From: Candidatus Saccharimonadota bacterium
Lineage (GTDB): Bacteria; Patescibacteriota; Saccharimonadia; Saccharimonadales; Saccharimonadaceae
DNA length: 36,395 bases
Direction of reading: 5' to 3'
Assembly (NCBI GenBank): GCA_017421325.1
Contig: JAFOJO010000015.1
Coordinates: 1-36,395, forward strand
Shown: one piece after another, positions 22,971 to 32,089 of the stretch
Position numbering within the stretch: the first letter of the stretch is position 1
Layout: every line of letters begins with the position of its first letter
The notes under the pieces: model-generated
Database searches by the model: none
What the model saw: only the letters and a program-made list of their open reading frames with translations
What the model was told of the DNA's origin: nothing
Translations under genes and position numbers: made by a program

Positions 22971-23017
22971 GCCTTAACCACCTTTCATTGTATTTTAGAC
23001 TATAAGCGTCAGTGTAT

Positions 23018-23046
23018 ATTATATATTATTTTACTGTTTTTGTCAA
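23018..23046 (-). promoter_or_regulatory. Perfect consensus sigma70-type promoter
   Basis: Minus strand TTGACA (23041-23046), 17-nt spacer, TATAAT (23018-23023), for the gene starting at 22970. The 5' leader is about 40 nt. Confidence 0.85.
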
Positions 23047-23121
23047 AGAATAAGGTAGGATGTAGGAACCTCGCTCTGCTCGGTGCGAACCTTGGCTCGA
23101 ATCTATCTTCATCACAATAAA

Positions 23122-23150
23122 AACAAACCCCACGGGGTTTCTTTTTATTG
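23122..23150 (-). terminator. Terminator of tRNA-Ser
   Basis: Minus strand AAACCCC-GT-GGGGTTT followed by GTTTTTA. Confidence 0.85.
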
Positions 23151-23236
23151 TGGCGGAAAGGACAGGATTCGAACCTGCGGACGTTTCCGTCTCTGGTTTT
23201 CAAGACCAGTGCCTTCAACCACTCGGCCACCTTTCC
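23151..23236 (-). tRNA. tRNA-Ser(TGA)
   Basis: An 86-nt cloverleaf with a long variable arm and encoded CCA. Acceptor GGAAAGG/CCTTTCC, anticodon stem CTGGT/ACCAG with loop CTTGAAA, discriminator G. TATAAT at 23244-23249 (minus) lies 7 nt upstream. Confidence 0.95.
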
Positions 23237-23310
23237 ACCCACTATTATAACATATTAAGCCACCCAAAATCAATCCCTTACCCTCATTATATCACACTTA
23301 TGCTAAAATG

Positions 23311-24405
23311 TCAAATATCCGTATCTAGCACAGTATATACTTTATACCCGGAATACAATTTATTAATTTTTCTTTGAATTTCTCGCATCTTTGCTACCGC
23401 ATCTTTCTCCTCAAACGAAAACACCAAGTCCAGAGATATTACTTTTTCTACTTCGTCTACATAAAATCCATGCACTTGCACCACTGTAGGGTAATCTTTT
23501 ACTATGGTTTCTACCTCTTGCTTCATTTTCTTATATTTGCCACTTTCATTTGCCGCATATACACCCAAAGTCAAAATAATACCATATTTTTCATAAACTT
23601 GCACTTCTATCTGCCGTGAAAGTCGATGAATTTCCCGAGTATGCAATTCGTCCCCTACTTGTATATGCGCACTTGCGATAATCTTATTCGGCCCATAATT
23701 ATGTAGTGCTAGGTCATACACCCCTTGCACTTCGCCAAACCTCTCAATCGTTTTCTTTACTCTAGCAATTATCTCGTCATCCACTCGCGCACCAATCAAA
23801 TCATTCACCGCATCGCGCATAATTTCTACTGCCGTCTTGATGATCATCACTGCAATCAGTATGCCAATATAACCCTCCAAACTAATATGCCAAATAAAAC
23901 TAATCACCGCACCAATCAGCACGGATAGCGAAAGCGCCGCATCCGATATCGCATCTACCCCACTCGCCACCAAACTTCCCGAGTTTAGCGCTTTCCCTTT
24001 ATTTTTTACAAATCGTCCAAAGAAAAACTTCACCAGCACTGCTACCGCAATTATCACAAGCGACGCCACCGAATAATCTGCCTCTTCCGGCGCAATAATC
24101 TTTTCAATAGATTCTTTCAATGCCATCACGCCTGCCGCTAGCACAATCACTGCTACCACTGCCGCCGAAAAATATTCTACCCTACCATATCCAAACGGAT
24201 GCTTGCGGTCTGGTCTTTTGGTTGCTAGTCTTAGCCCTACTATCGTCACCACGGATGACAATACATCTGTCAAGTTATTTACCGCGTCCAAGATGATAGA
24301 AATAGAATTTGCAATCAGCCCCACCACAGCCTTAAAGCCCACCAAAACTAAATTGACCAAAATCCCGTAAATGCTAATTTTGACAATTTCTTTATTGCGT
24401 TGCAT
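23311..24405 (-). CDS. Cation diffusion facilitator family transporter
   Basis: A 364-residue CDF exporter with six transmembrane helices (~8-290) and a cytoplasmic ferredoxin-like domain from ~205, here followed by an extra C-terminal stretch with a second repeat-like segment (~290-364). Metal site: TM2 has DAVNNLTD and TM5 has SGVDAISD, a DxxxD pattern seen in Mn-type CDFs and not the HxxxD of Zn-type, so Mn2+ or Fe2+ is more likely than Zn2+ (inference). Its ATG follows the yebC stop by 2 nt, so it is translationally coupled in the comEC-yebC operon. Confidence 0.88.
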   Translation of the reverse strand: MQRNKEIVKISIYGILVNLVLVGFKAVVGLIANSISIILDAVNNLTDVLSSVVTIVGLRLATKRPDRKHPFGYGRVEYFSAAVVAVIVLAAGVMALKESIEKIIAPEEADYSVASLVIIAVAVLVKFFFGRFVKNKGKALNSGSLVASGVDAISDAALSLSVLIGAVISFIWHISLEGYIGILIAVMIIKTAVEIMRDAVNDLIGARVDDEIIARVKKTIERFGEVQGVYDLALHNYGPNKIIASAHIQVGDELHTREIHRLSRQIEVQVYEKYGIILTLGVYAANESGKYKKMKQEVETIVKDYPTVVQVHGFYVDEVEKVISLDLVFSFEEKDAVAKMREIQRKINKLYSGYKVYTVLDTDI

Positions 24406-24407
24406 TT

Positions 24408-25109
24408 TTACTCTGCGTTCGTGTAAACATTTGTCACATCGTCGAGATCGTCTATCGCACCCAATAACTTCTCCAATTTTTCGGCTGCTTCACCTTCTAC
24501 TGGCACATAATTATTTGGTACATATTGCAATTCTGCTGAAGTAATCGTTAATCCTGCATCCGCAAGAGCTGCCCGCACTTTCATCAAATCCGAAGCTGCC
24601 GTATAAATTACGCTGCCCTCGTCCTCTTCCGCCACATCTTCCGCACCAGCTTCCAGTGCCGCCATCATTGCATCCTCACCCTTCTCGGAAATTTCAATTA
24701 CACCCTTCCTGGCAAACTGGAACATCACTGAACCTGGATCCGCCATCCGGCCACCAGACTTATCCAAAGTATGGCGCACCTCTGGCATCGTACGGTTTTT
24801 ATTGTCCGTAGCCACCTCTATAACTATACCTACCCCACCTGGGCCGTATGCCTCATAAACTTCTTCAATCAACGCCGCCGCTGATTTATCTGCCGCCCGC
24901 GCAATCGCCCGTTCTATATTTGCCTTTGGCATATTAGCGTGCCGTGCTTTTTCTAACACCATCGCTAGCGATGGGTTCATTGCTGGATCGGTACCCTGTC
25001 TCGCCGCAATCGCTATTTGATTACCTATCTTCGTAAAAAGCGCCCCACGCTTGGCATCTACCACCGCTTTTTGTCGCTTCGTTGTCGCCCACTTACTATG
25101 TCCAGACAT
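24408..25109 (-). CDS. yebC: YebC/PmpR-family protein
   Basis: A 233-residue member of the family. N-terminal signature GHSKWATTKRQKAVVDAKRG (residues 3-22) and ARQGTDPAMNPSLAMVLEKARHANMPKANIERAIARA, read as two blocks, then EAYGPGGVGIVIEVATDNKNRT and a C-terminal ending around LQYVPNNYVPV. Members act as transcription regulators or, as shown for some, as translation factors that relieve ribosome stalling at prolines. Ribosome-binding site GGAG 8 nt upstream; 15 nt after comEC. Confidence 0.95.
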   Translation of the reverse strand: MSGHSKWATTKRQKAVVDAKRGALFTKIGNQIAIAARQGTDPAMNPSLAMVLEKARHANMPKANIERAIARAADKSAAALIEEVYEAYGPGGVGIVIEVATDNKNRTMPEVRHTLDKSGGRMADPGSVMFQFARKGVIEISEKGEDAMMAALEAGAEDVAEEDEGSVIYTAASDLMKVRAALADAGLTITSAELQYVPNNYVPVEGEAAEKLEKLLGAIDDLDDVTNVYTNAE

Positions 25110-25124
25110 ATTTTCTCCAAATCA

Positions 25125-26582
25125 TTAAAATAATTGATAATTCTCTTCTCTTAATTTTACCATTTTTTGCCTAATAAGTCCAATCACAAGCGGCACAAAT
25201 ATCACAAAATAAATCAAAAACACCCATGTCTGATAAGGTTCTATTTCTATCAGAAAACTTTTCATCCCACCAAAAAATTCCACCACAGCAATGTGAAAAT
25301 CTAGTAACTTTGTTGCCAACCACCCCACCGCCGTTTCCAAAAAAGGCACGCCAACCACCGCACCAGATAAAAAAACTAGTCCCATCGCATATGGTAAAGT
25401 CGGTAAAATTAATAAATTCGCAACTACCGAAATTAAAGACACCGTACCATAATAATACAAAATTATCGGCAATGTCATCAAAGTCGCCGCCAACGTAGTG
25501 ATTATTATCTCCGCCACAAATCCCGGCTTTTTCTCGCCATAGAAAAATTTCGTCAACCGTGGCCCCAAAATCATAATCCCCGCAAAACTCGCGAAAGATA
25601 ATAGCCACCCCAAATTAATAATAAACATCGGGTTCACTAGCAATGTTCCCGCCGCCACTATCAAAATTATCCGCCACGGCGCAAACTTCCGCCCCACATA
25701 CCATGCAAGTAACGTCAAAATCGTCATTATCCCCGCCCGCATAATAGACGGTGTCCACCCAACCATTGCCATAAAAAACACCACGAACAGCACTGAAAAT
25801 AACAACCCAGCAAATCTAGACAATTTCCCAAAAATCTTCCTCGAAATCTCCACCAAAATTGACAAATGCGCCCCACTCGCCACCACTATATGCACCAACC
25901 CCACCGTTCGCAAATTTTCGCTCAAATCATCCGGCAGCCCCGCCTTCATACCCAGTAAATACGACAATCCCAAATTCACCTGTGGCTCGGGCACTAGCCC
26001 CTTCACCCTTTCAGAAAACCAATTCCGTATCATTAGCACCCAATCGCCTGGCTCGGGTTTCAAAATCTTCTCAATATTTGGCTTATACATATACCCAGCA
26101 TACGTACCAAACCCCTCCGCTAGCTTTCCCCGCACCGTAATCGTGTCCGCCCGCGCTGCATCGTCGTTATACCTCGCCGAAATATAAATATTTCCACTAG
26201 CCGCCACACCTTCCCCACCAAATTTCAAATTTGTGAGTTTAATTTTTGTGCCACTCTCGTCCGTTTCTGGGTCACCATCTACCGTACCAGTAATCAAAAC
26301 TTCCTGCCCATAAAACTGCCGAATATAATTCTCCCCCGCTAGCTCGCTAGATACCCTAAAAAACGCTAACACCATACCCGCAATTAGAGCTATCACTATA
26401 AAAATTAGCTTTGGCCGAAAATACGCCAGCACCATCAGCCCCACCGCAAACCCTATCCACACCGGCGACGCAAAAAAGTTTATCCGAAACACCAACCCCA
26501 GCACCACCCCCACCACAATCCCCACACACATTGCCACCACAAAATACGATTGATGCAAACTTCGCCCCAGTAAATTTCTCAT
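25125..26582 (-). CDS. comEC: ComEC/Rec2-type DNA-uptake channel
   Basis: A 485-residue polytopic membrane protein. Three N-terminal helices (~15-75) precede an extracellular OB-like domain (~82-175, YIRQFYGQEVLITGTVDGDP), then the Competence domain (~203-470) with SYLLGMKAGLPDDLSENLRTVG and the conserved VVASGAHLSIL segment and about eight helices. The C-terminal metallo-beta-lactamase nuclease domain of long ComEC proteins is absent. It carries single-stranded DNA across the membrane. First gene of an operon with yebC and the CDF transporter. No ribosome-binding site is obvious at the chosen start. Together with the pilus genes it suggests natural DNA uptake. Confidence 0.9.
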   Translation of the reverse strand: MRNLLGRSLHQSYFVVAMCVGIVVGVVLGLVFRINFFASPVWIGFAVGLMVLAYFRPKLIFIVIALIAGMVLAFFRVSSELAGENYIRQFYGQEVLITGTVDGDPETDESGTKIKLTNLKFGGEGVAASGNIYISARYNDDAARADTITVRGKLAEGFGTYAGYMYKPNIEKILKPEPGDWVLMIRNWFSERVKGLVPEPQVNLGLSYLLGMKAGLPDDLSENLRTVGLVHIVVASGAHLSILVEISRKIFGKLSRFAGLLFSVLFVVFFMAMVGWTPSIMRAGIMTILTLLAWYVGRKFAPWRIILIVAAGTLLVNPMFIINLGWLLSFASFAGIMILGPRLTKFFYGEKKPGFVAEIIITTLAATLMTLPIILYYYGTVSLISVVANLLILPTLPYAMGLVFLSGAVVGVPFLETAVGWLATKLLDFHIAVVEFFGGMKSFLIEIEPYQTWVFLIYFVIFVPLVIGLIRQKMVKLREENYQLF

Positions 26583-26682
26583 ACGCCGTATCTAACATAT
26601 CCCTAGCATAATTTCAACCTCTCCATTATTCTTGCGCCTTTCTTCTATACTGTCTGCGCTTTTTTACCACCCCAAAATATGG

Positions 26683-26714
26683 TATAATTTACCCACGCAC
26701 CAATTTATGGTGCG
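26683..26714 (+). promoter_or_regulatory. Promoter and leader hairpin of tRNA-Arg(CCG)
   Basis: TGG-TATAAT (box near 26683-26688), then a leader hairpin CGCACCA - ATTTA - TGGTGCG (about 26696-26714) before the tRNA at 26724. Confidence 0.65.
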
Positions 26715-26723
26715 GTACAATTT

Positions 26724-26782
<59 letters not shown>

Positions 26783-26800
<18 letters not shown>

Positions 26801-26957
26801 AAAGCAAAAAATATAATTTATTATATTTTTTGGTTTTGGATACCGCCCGGCTAGATCCCCCATCGTGCCGGGTGTACCAAAAGCCAAAAATATAACTTGT
26901 TGTATTTTTAGGTTTTGACTACCTCCTGGCTAGTCCCCTATCGTGTCAGGTATCAAA
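26783..26957 (+). repeat. Tandem 79-bp repeat derived from the tRNA-Arg(CCG) 3' end and its terminator
   Basis: The 23-nt tRNA 3' end/flank at 26783-26805 recurs exactly at 26862-26884, and a degenerate third copy begins at 26940. Period 78-79 nt. Each of the two full units also carries an A/T-rich terminator hairpin (first one 26806-26832) and a GGCTAG-containing segment. Confidence 0.85.
26806..26832 (+). terminator. Terminator of tRNA-Arg(CCG)
   Basis: AAAAAATATAAT - TTA - TTATATTTTTT, an A/T-only stem ending in a T-run; a diverged copy follows 79 nt later. Confidence 0.65.
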
Positions 26958-26968
26958 TAATCCAATAC

Positions 26969-27045
26969 GCACCGGTAGCTCAGTGGATTAGAGCATCTGT
27001 CTTCGGAACAGAGGGTCGTGGGTTCGAGTCCCTCCCGGTGTACCA
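26969..27045 (+). tRNA. tRNA-Arg(TCG)
   Basis: A 77-nt cloverleaf with encoded CCA. Acceptor GCACCGG/CCGGTGT (G1-U72 wobble), anticodon stem TCTGT/ACAGA with loop CTTCGGA, T-loop TTCGAGT. Decodes CGA. Confidence 0.95.
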
Positions 27046-27137
27046 TTGTGGAATTAAGCCCTCTTTAAGGCCTTTTTTTCATCTGTTGAAAGTCGGTTCG
27101 AGCAAACTCAAATTATTGTACTCACCATTTTCTCTTC

Positions 27138-27165
27138 GTCAACAAGCAAAACGCTTGTTTTTATT
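27138..27165 (+). terminator. Terminator before the protease gene
   Basis: AACAAGC - AAAAC-type loop - GCTTGTT followed by TTTATTTTTATTTTG. A TACAAT -10-like box for the next operon follows at about 27177. Confidence 0.6.
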
Positions 27166-27248
27166 TTTATTTTGTGTACAATATATACAAGAGTAAGAGT
27201 TTATTGGTTGTTACAAACACAAAAAAGTAGTTTAAATAAGGATGCAAA

Positions 27249-30200
27249 ATGAAAAAACGTAACATACTAATTATTTTAGGAGCCTTTCTACTGACAGCTG
27301 GAGCATTTTTCGCTCTCGCACTGGCATGGTCACACAAAAAAATAGAAGACCCCACCGACCTTATAAACATATCCGACCTTTCGGAAGAATTCATGGACAA
27401 TTATCTAACATCGTATGCGGAAATAACAAAAAACTATTCAAAAGACAATTTGCTCATAGTGACGGCCAAAAACAAGCCAGTGGATAGCTACGGGGCAGTG
27501 TCAATAGTAGACGCCCCCAATCACCAGTATTTTTTCCAATACGATTCCGAAAAAGCAAAAAACATCGCATACTCCAAACTTCGAGCAGATTCTACTATAA
27601 GCGTAGCTGAAAATACTCACTACGAACTACTGGAAGATGAGAGCGGGAACTCTGCATATAACTCGTGGGGTATTGAGAGAATGGGGCTAGACCACGCTGC
27701 GGAAATAATAGAAGGGTGGACCCCCGCTGATGTAACTGTGGCTATAATAGACACTGGTTGCGATATGGACTTATTCAACGCCAACTATCCTGGCAAGATT
27801 GAGGAAATGTACAACGTATTGGATCCGGATGCTGGAATGACCGATGAATATGGTCACGGTACACATATAGCTGGCACCATAGCGGAAGGCACACCTAGCA
27901 ATGTAAAAATACTTCCTGTAAAAACTTCTTCTAGTAATTCACTCAGCGCTAGTGATATCATCACCGCCATAAATTATGTTGCGGCTGGTAAAAAAGCCGA
28001 CGTAATAAATATGAGTTTTGGTATTGGTGGGCCAGGACTTACAGAAGAAAACCCGCAATACATAGCCATAGAGGCCGCCAAGCAAGAAAACATTATAAGT
28101 GTGGCCGCTGCGGGGAACGAAGCTACGGATGAGCCTAGATATCCATCTGCCTTTGACAATACTATTTCCATATCAGCAATAGGCGAGAATGATCTTTTAG
28201 CAGATTTTTCCAGCTATGGTGATATGGTTAGTTTTGCGGCTCCAGGCGTGGATATTTTAAGCATCAACGGTACTAAAAGTGGCACATCCATGGCAACACC
28301 ACATGCGGTAAGCGCCGTAGCCATAGTTAAGAGTATAAATAAAGATTTGTCTCTCGAGGATACTATAGGTATTTTAAAAACCCGAGCTACAGATTTGGGT
28401 GCGGAAGGATGGGATCATCTGTATGGGAACGGGATAATAGATTTCAGTGATGCCCAAATTTGTGAAAGTGCGAGTAGTATTGATTGCGACGAATATGGTG
28501 TTTTTGAGAAAGAGGTACCCGACTCCATATCTGTACAACCAATATTAACGCCGTACAACTATGGGAGTCTCACTAATATTCTTGCTTCGGAAATCACAGT
28601 TACTACCACCAATGGCAATACTTTGGTAAAACAGCTTGGCGACCTGGACGACGCAACAATTACGGGGTATAACCCCTACGGTGATGGCCCTCAGACTGTA
28701 TCCGTAGGCTATTCTGGGCTAACTGCTAGCTTTGAAGTAACCAACCCCAGCGAGTACGAGATGGGCTGGGGTTATTGGGAAAGTGGTGGTACTATAGGAA
28801 TCATTAGCTACAAGGACCACGGACTAGGCATTAAGAAGTTATACTTCCCCGAAAAAATCGATGGAGTCGATGTGGTAGAGGTATGGCAGGCTTTTAGTGG
28901 TTCGACCGACGCCCAGTACTATGAATATGTATTCCTGCCAGAAACCATCGTGAAACTGCATGGTACTTTTGCGAGTTGGAACAGTAAGATGACAAATATA
29001 GAAAAAATTGTAAGCGAAGCGGATACTGTTACCATTACCGATAGTACTTTTCATGGCCTTTCGAAATTAAAGACACTGGATGCCACTATTCGGTTAACGG
29101 AAGGTTCTAGCGCCGCTTTCTACTTAAATAAATCACTAACTTCGGTAAAGTTATCCGAAGATACAACTATTATTCCGGCTGGGGCTTTTAATACATGTGT
29201 TAGCCTGGAGTCGATAAATATGCCAGAAGGTATTACCGAAATAAGAGAGTTCGCTTTTGCTAATGCTGGGATTAGAGATATAGTTTTGCCAGAAGCCCTT
29301 ACGAAAATTGGCAATAATGCTTTTCAGCAGAGCAAACTAGAATCTTTAGCTTTACAGAAAAATGTTACAGAAATTGGAAAAGATGCGTTTTATCTTGATA
29401 GTTATCTAAAGACTATTACGGTAAGTCCAGAAAACACCACCTTTGATAGCCGTAATAATAGCAACTCTATAATAGATACGGCTACAAATACTTTGATACT
29501 AGGATCTTCTAGCACGGTAGTGCCAGACTCTGTAACTACTATCGGCGAAAGGGCATTTTTCAGCCTAAAGGGATTAGCCGAGATTTCACTGCCGGAAGGA
29601 GTAATCACAATAGAAGATTCAGCATTTGGACTATGTGCTTCTTTGTCTAAGATAGTATTACCAGAAAGCGTGGCTCAGATAGCAAGTGGGGCTTTTCGGG
29701 GAAATGAGAGGTTGGTAGCATGGGTACATAGAGATTCTTATGCTCATACTTATGCTATAGATGAAGACATTGTTTATACACTGATAGAAGAACCCCCAAT
29801 TAATACTGTAGCTGGCGTAGAAATGTCGTTTCCGCTACTAGAAGCGGAAGGCCAGCCGTTTAGGGCATTTGAGATACTTACTCCAGAGAATACTTTAATA
29901 GAAGTGTATTATTACGATAGTGAGGGTGAACTTATAGAACAGCCAGAAATAATTACAGATTTTGCGGTAGATTACGGAGAGTATGATAGCTTGCGGGCTG
30001 GAGATTTCTTCCTGCTGACTATCAAGTTTGACACCAATAGTGGATTCTACAATTTCGTGCTCCCTATAATGCTAACGGTAAGCAAGACTACACCCACTTA
30101 CACAGTGCCGGGAGATCTGGTAGCTGTAGCTGGAAGCAGGCTAGGTACTATAGCCCTGCCAGACGGTTTTAGCTGGATGGACGAATCGGAAGTTGTACCT

Positions 30201-30698
30201 GGTGGCGAAAGTGCAGAATTCCTAGCAAAATACACTCCAGAAGACACAGACAATTACGAAATAGTTGAGAATATACCTATCACGATAAAGGTCGTGGAAC
30301 CAGTACCAGACGATACTGTCATAAAATCATCTGGCAATACGCTGGCCGACATACTAAAAGAATTGGGCGACTCTGCGCAGCTAGCGGACACCACTGTCTT
30401 ATTTGATATAGATAATAATGAGGTTGAATATAGTGATACTACTGCGGTGGGCACAGGATATACGTTGCAGCTGACTTTTGGTGACGAAACTTATGATTAC
30501 AAAATAGCTGTTATTGGAGATTTGACTGGCGACGGAATTATAAACTCGGCAGACTTGCTTAGATTAAAGCGGCACCTGCTAGAAATAGAAACATTGACAG
30601 GACCATATTTTGCGGCAGCAGATATGGAAGAAGATAGTATAATTAATTCGTCAGACTTACTTAAGATGCGTCAATATTTAATAGGAAAAGGTCAATAA
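27249..30698 (+). CDS. Secreted subtilisin-like (S8) protease with leucine-rich repeats and a C-terminal dockerin
   Basis: A 1149-residue protein with AAGGA 7 nt before the ATG. Residues 5-27 are a signal/anchor. The S8 domain (~135-400) has a full triad: Asp168 in AIIDTG, His203 in YGHGTHIAGT, Ser347 in GTSMATPHA, with oxyanion Asn290 (AAGN). Then a Gly/Tyr-rich beta region (~425-560), BspA-like leucine-rich repeats (~600-855: LPEGV, FxxCxSLxxIxLPES, SAFGLC), Ig-like repeats (~860-1060) and a dockerin (~1090-1149) with two calcium-loop repeats: GDLTGDGIINSADLLRLKRHL and ADMEEDSIINSSDLLKM. It probably acts outside the cell on host or neighbour proteins, docked by the dockerin. Repeat style and base composition suggest transfer from Firmicutes (inference). 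Confidence 0.9.
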   Translation: MKKRNILIILGAFLLTAGAFFALALAWSHKKIEDPTDLINISDLSEEFMDNYLTSYAEITKNYSKDNLLIVTAKNKPVDSYGAVSIVDAPNHQYFFQYDSEKAKNIAYSKLRADSTISVAENTHYELLEDESGNSAYNSWGIERMGLDHAAEIIEGWTPADVTVAIIDTGCDMDLFNANYPGKIEEMYNVLDPDAGMTDEYGHGTHIAGTIAEGTPSNVKILPVKTSSSNSLSASDIITAINYVAAGKKADVINMSFGIGGPGLTEENPQYIAIEAAKQENIISVAAAGNEATDEPRYPSAFDNTISISAIGENDLLADFSSYGDMVSFAAPGVDILSINGTKSGTSMATPHAVSAVAIVKSINKDLSLEDTIGILKTRATDLGAEGWDHLYGNGIIDFSDAQICESASSIDCDEYGVFEKEVPDSISVQPILTPYNYGSLTNILASEITVTTTNGNTLVKQLGDLDDATITGYNPYGDGPQTVSVGYSGLTASFEVTNPSEYEMGWGYWESGGTIGIISYKDHGLGIKKLYFPEKIDGVDVVEVWQAFSGSTDAQYYEYVFLPETIVKLHGTFASWNSKMTNIEKIVSEADTVTITDSTFHGLSKLKTLDATIRLTEGSSAAFYLNKSLTSVKLSEDTTIIPAGAFNTCVSLESINMPEGITEIREFAFANAGIRDIVLPEALTKIGNNAFQQSKLESLALQKNVTEIGKDAFYLDSYLKTITVSPENTTFDSRNNSNSIIDTATNTLILGSSSTVVPDSVTTIGERAFFSLKGLAEISLPEGVITIEDSAFGLCASLSKIVLPESVAQIASGAFRGNERLVAWVHRDSYAHTYAIDEDIVYTLIEEPPINTVAGVEMSFPLLEAEGQPFRAFEILTPENTLIEVYYYDSEGELIEQPEIITDFAVDYGEYDSLRAGDFFLLTIKFDTNSGFYNFVLPIMLTVSKTTPTYTVPGDLVAVAGSRLGTIALPDGFSWMDESEVVPGGESAEFLAKYTPEDTDNYEIVENIPITIKVVEPVPDDTVIKSSGNTLADILKELGDSAQLADTTVLFDIDNNEVEYSDTTAVGTGYTLQLTFGDETYDYKIAVIGDLTGDGIINSADLLRLKRHLLEIETLTGPYFAAADMEEDSIINSSDLLKMRQYLIGKGQ

Positions 30699-31721
30699 AT
30701 GAAACGGATAATAACTAAAATTATAACAATCATCATGGTCGCCATGCTAGCGATTGTATCAATGAACACGCCAGTATTTGCGACCACAAATTTATATGCG
30801 AGCACCACAAGCGTACACGTAGGCGATTCTTTTACTATAACTGTGCGTCTGGACGGCATTGCAGCATGGAACGTGCACGTATCATCTAGCGGTCCAGTAA
30901 GTGGCTGTACCATAGCGCAGGCCGATGCGTCAGAAGATGCCATGAATACAAGCAAGACTTTTACAGCGTCCTGCACTGCTACTGGTACAGGGACCATCTG
31001 GATTAATCTTTACGGCGACACCACTACGGAAAGCGGCAAAAATGAAGCTTTGGCTGGGAGTATCAGCGTGCTAGCTGTAGAGAAGGAGGCATCGCCAGAC
31101 CCTGACTCAAATCCCACTCCAGACCCTGTACCCAGCCAAGAGCCATCTTACCCATCGTCATATAGTGGTAATAGCTACCAACCAACAAGAAACCAAACTT
31201 CCCAGCCATCAGATCCTATCTTATCCACCAACGAAGAGTCCTCAAAAAGCAGCGATACAGACGTATCGATATCTATAAGCGGATATGTGCTATCCGAGGA
31301 AAAAGGAATATACAAAACCACCGTTCCATATAATATCTCCGAAATAACCATCAAAGCAACTCCGAAAGACGAAAAAACAACCATCACTGGAGATGGCGTC
31401 GTTCAATTGGAAACAGGCGAAAACAGTATAACAATTACGGCTACAGCGGAAGACGGTACAACCAAAACCTACAACCTCAAAATCACAAGAGAAGAAAACT
31501 CCGAAAATAATATTATATCCACTGAGCAAAAGGACAATGACATCGCACCTGTAATTATAGTACTGATAGTGCTATTGGCTCTCGCTCTTGGTTTAATAAT
31601 AGCTTTAACCCTTATCATCAAAAAACAGAAAAAGCAAACAGAGAATAAAAAAGATAATTCCAACTCAATGGATACTACACCACCCAACACAACCAATCCT
31701 TACAATCCGACTGGATATTAA
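30699..31721 (+). CDS. Membrane-anchored surface protein with possible cohesin-like domain
   Basis: A 340-residue protein starting directly after the protease stop (AATAAATG), with AAAAGG as ribosome-binding site, so the two form an operon. Signal peptide 1-28 (ending VFA-TTN). Residues ~30-125 form a beta domain (LYASTTSVHVGDSFTITVRL, W-N-V-H-V, two Cys) like the cohesin/Ig-like modules seen in Clostridia. A Pro/Ser/Gln/Asp linker spans ~127-190, then a cadherin-like beta-sandwich (~195-270, GYVLSEEKGIYKTTVPYN, ENSITITATAEDGTTKTYNL), a transmembrane helix ~283-308 and a Lys-rich then Asn/Pro/Thr tail. It may be the anchor that binds the dockerin protease; cohesin identity is uncertain. Confidence 0.75.
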   Translation: MKRIITKIITIIMVAMLAIVSMNTPVFATTNLYASTTSVHVGDSFTITVRLDGIAAWNVHVSSSGPVSGCTIAQADASEDAMNTSKTFTASCTATGTGTIWINLYGDTTTESGKNEALAGSISVLAVEKEASPDPDSNPTPDPVPSQEPSYPSSYSGNSYQPTRNQTSQPSDPILSTNEESSKSSDTDVSISISGYVLSEEKGIYKTTVPYNISEITIKATPKDEKTTITGDGVVQLETGENSITITATAEDGTTKTYNLKITREENSENNIISTEQKDNDIAPVIIVLIVLLALALGLIIALTLIIKKQKKQTENKKDNSNSMDTTPPNTTNPYNPTGY

Positions 31722-32025
31722 GTTAAAAAGTACTTCGTAGCACCCTACTATGCCCCTAGCTTCGCAGGGGACATATCCAGACACTTTGGGGGTCTGCCCC
31801 ACCAACAAAAAATTAACAAAAATATAGTGGGAATGGGCCCCTACTACTTTTACACAAAATATAATAAACTTTGAGTATACTTTTTTGGGCTTTTATAGAT
31901 ACAGCCCCATTTTCGCTACAAATATGACATAATCCAAAGTGTACCTTAGTGAGAGAATAACAAATAAGATGGGCAATTCCCGCCTATCAAATCTTCCTTT
32001 AGCATAGTTGTTACCTGCCTCACCA

Positions 32026-32038
32026 GGGTGTACCAAAA
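32026..32038 (+). repeat. tRNA-Arg 3'-end remnant
   Basis: GGGTGTACCAAAA, identical to the 3' end and flank of tRNA-Arg(CCG) at 26791-26803, followed by a terminator as after a real tRNA. I could not fold a full cloverleaf upstream. Confidence 0.6.
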
Positions 32039-32040
32039 CC

Positions 32041-32062
32041 AAATCCTCTTCGAGGATTTTTT
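32041..32062. terminator. Intrinsic terminator
   Basis: AAATCCTC - TTC - GAGGATTT followed by TTT on the plus strand; on the minus strand it lies just after the hydrolase gene and is followed by GGTTTTGG. Confidence 0.8.
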
Positions 32063-32089
32063 ATTTACCTTAAACCAATCCAAGCCAAC

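Larger units (their letters stand above)
31722..32089. other. 368-nt intergenic region with tRNA 3'-end remnant
   Basis: I see no gene. It contains a hairpin CCCCT - AGCTTCGC - AGGGG near 31753-31770, AT-rich stretches with a TATAAT near 31861, a tRNA 3'-end remnant at 32026-32038, and a terminator at 32041-32062. It marks the right edge of the protease island. Confidence 0.6.

Noticed and set aside
23009-23242. Minus-strand reading frame across tRNA-Ser
   Set aside because: It is a translation of the tRNA and its flanks; no ribosome-binding site.
26915-27196. Plus-strand reading frame across tRNA-Arg(TCG)
   Set aside because: It is produced by the tRNA sequence (reads APVAQWIRASVFGTEGRGFESLPVYH, a well-known artefact of tRNA genes).
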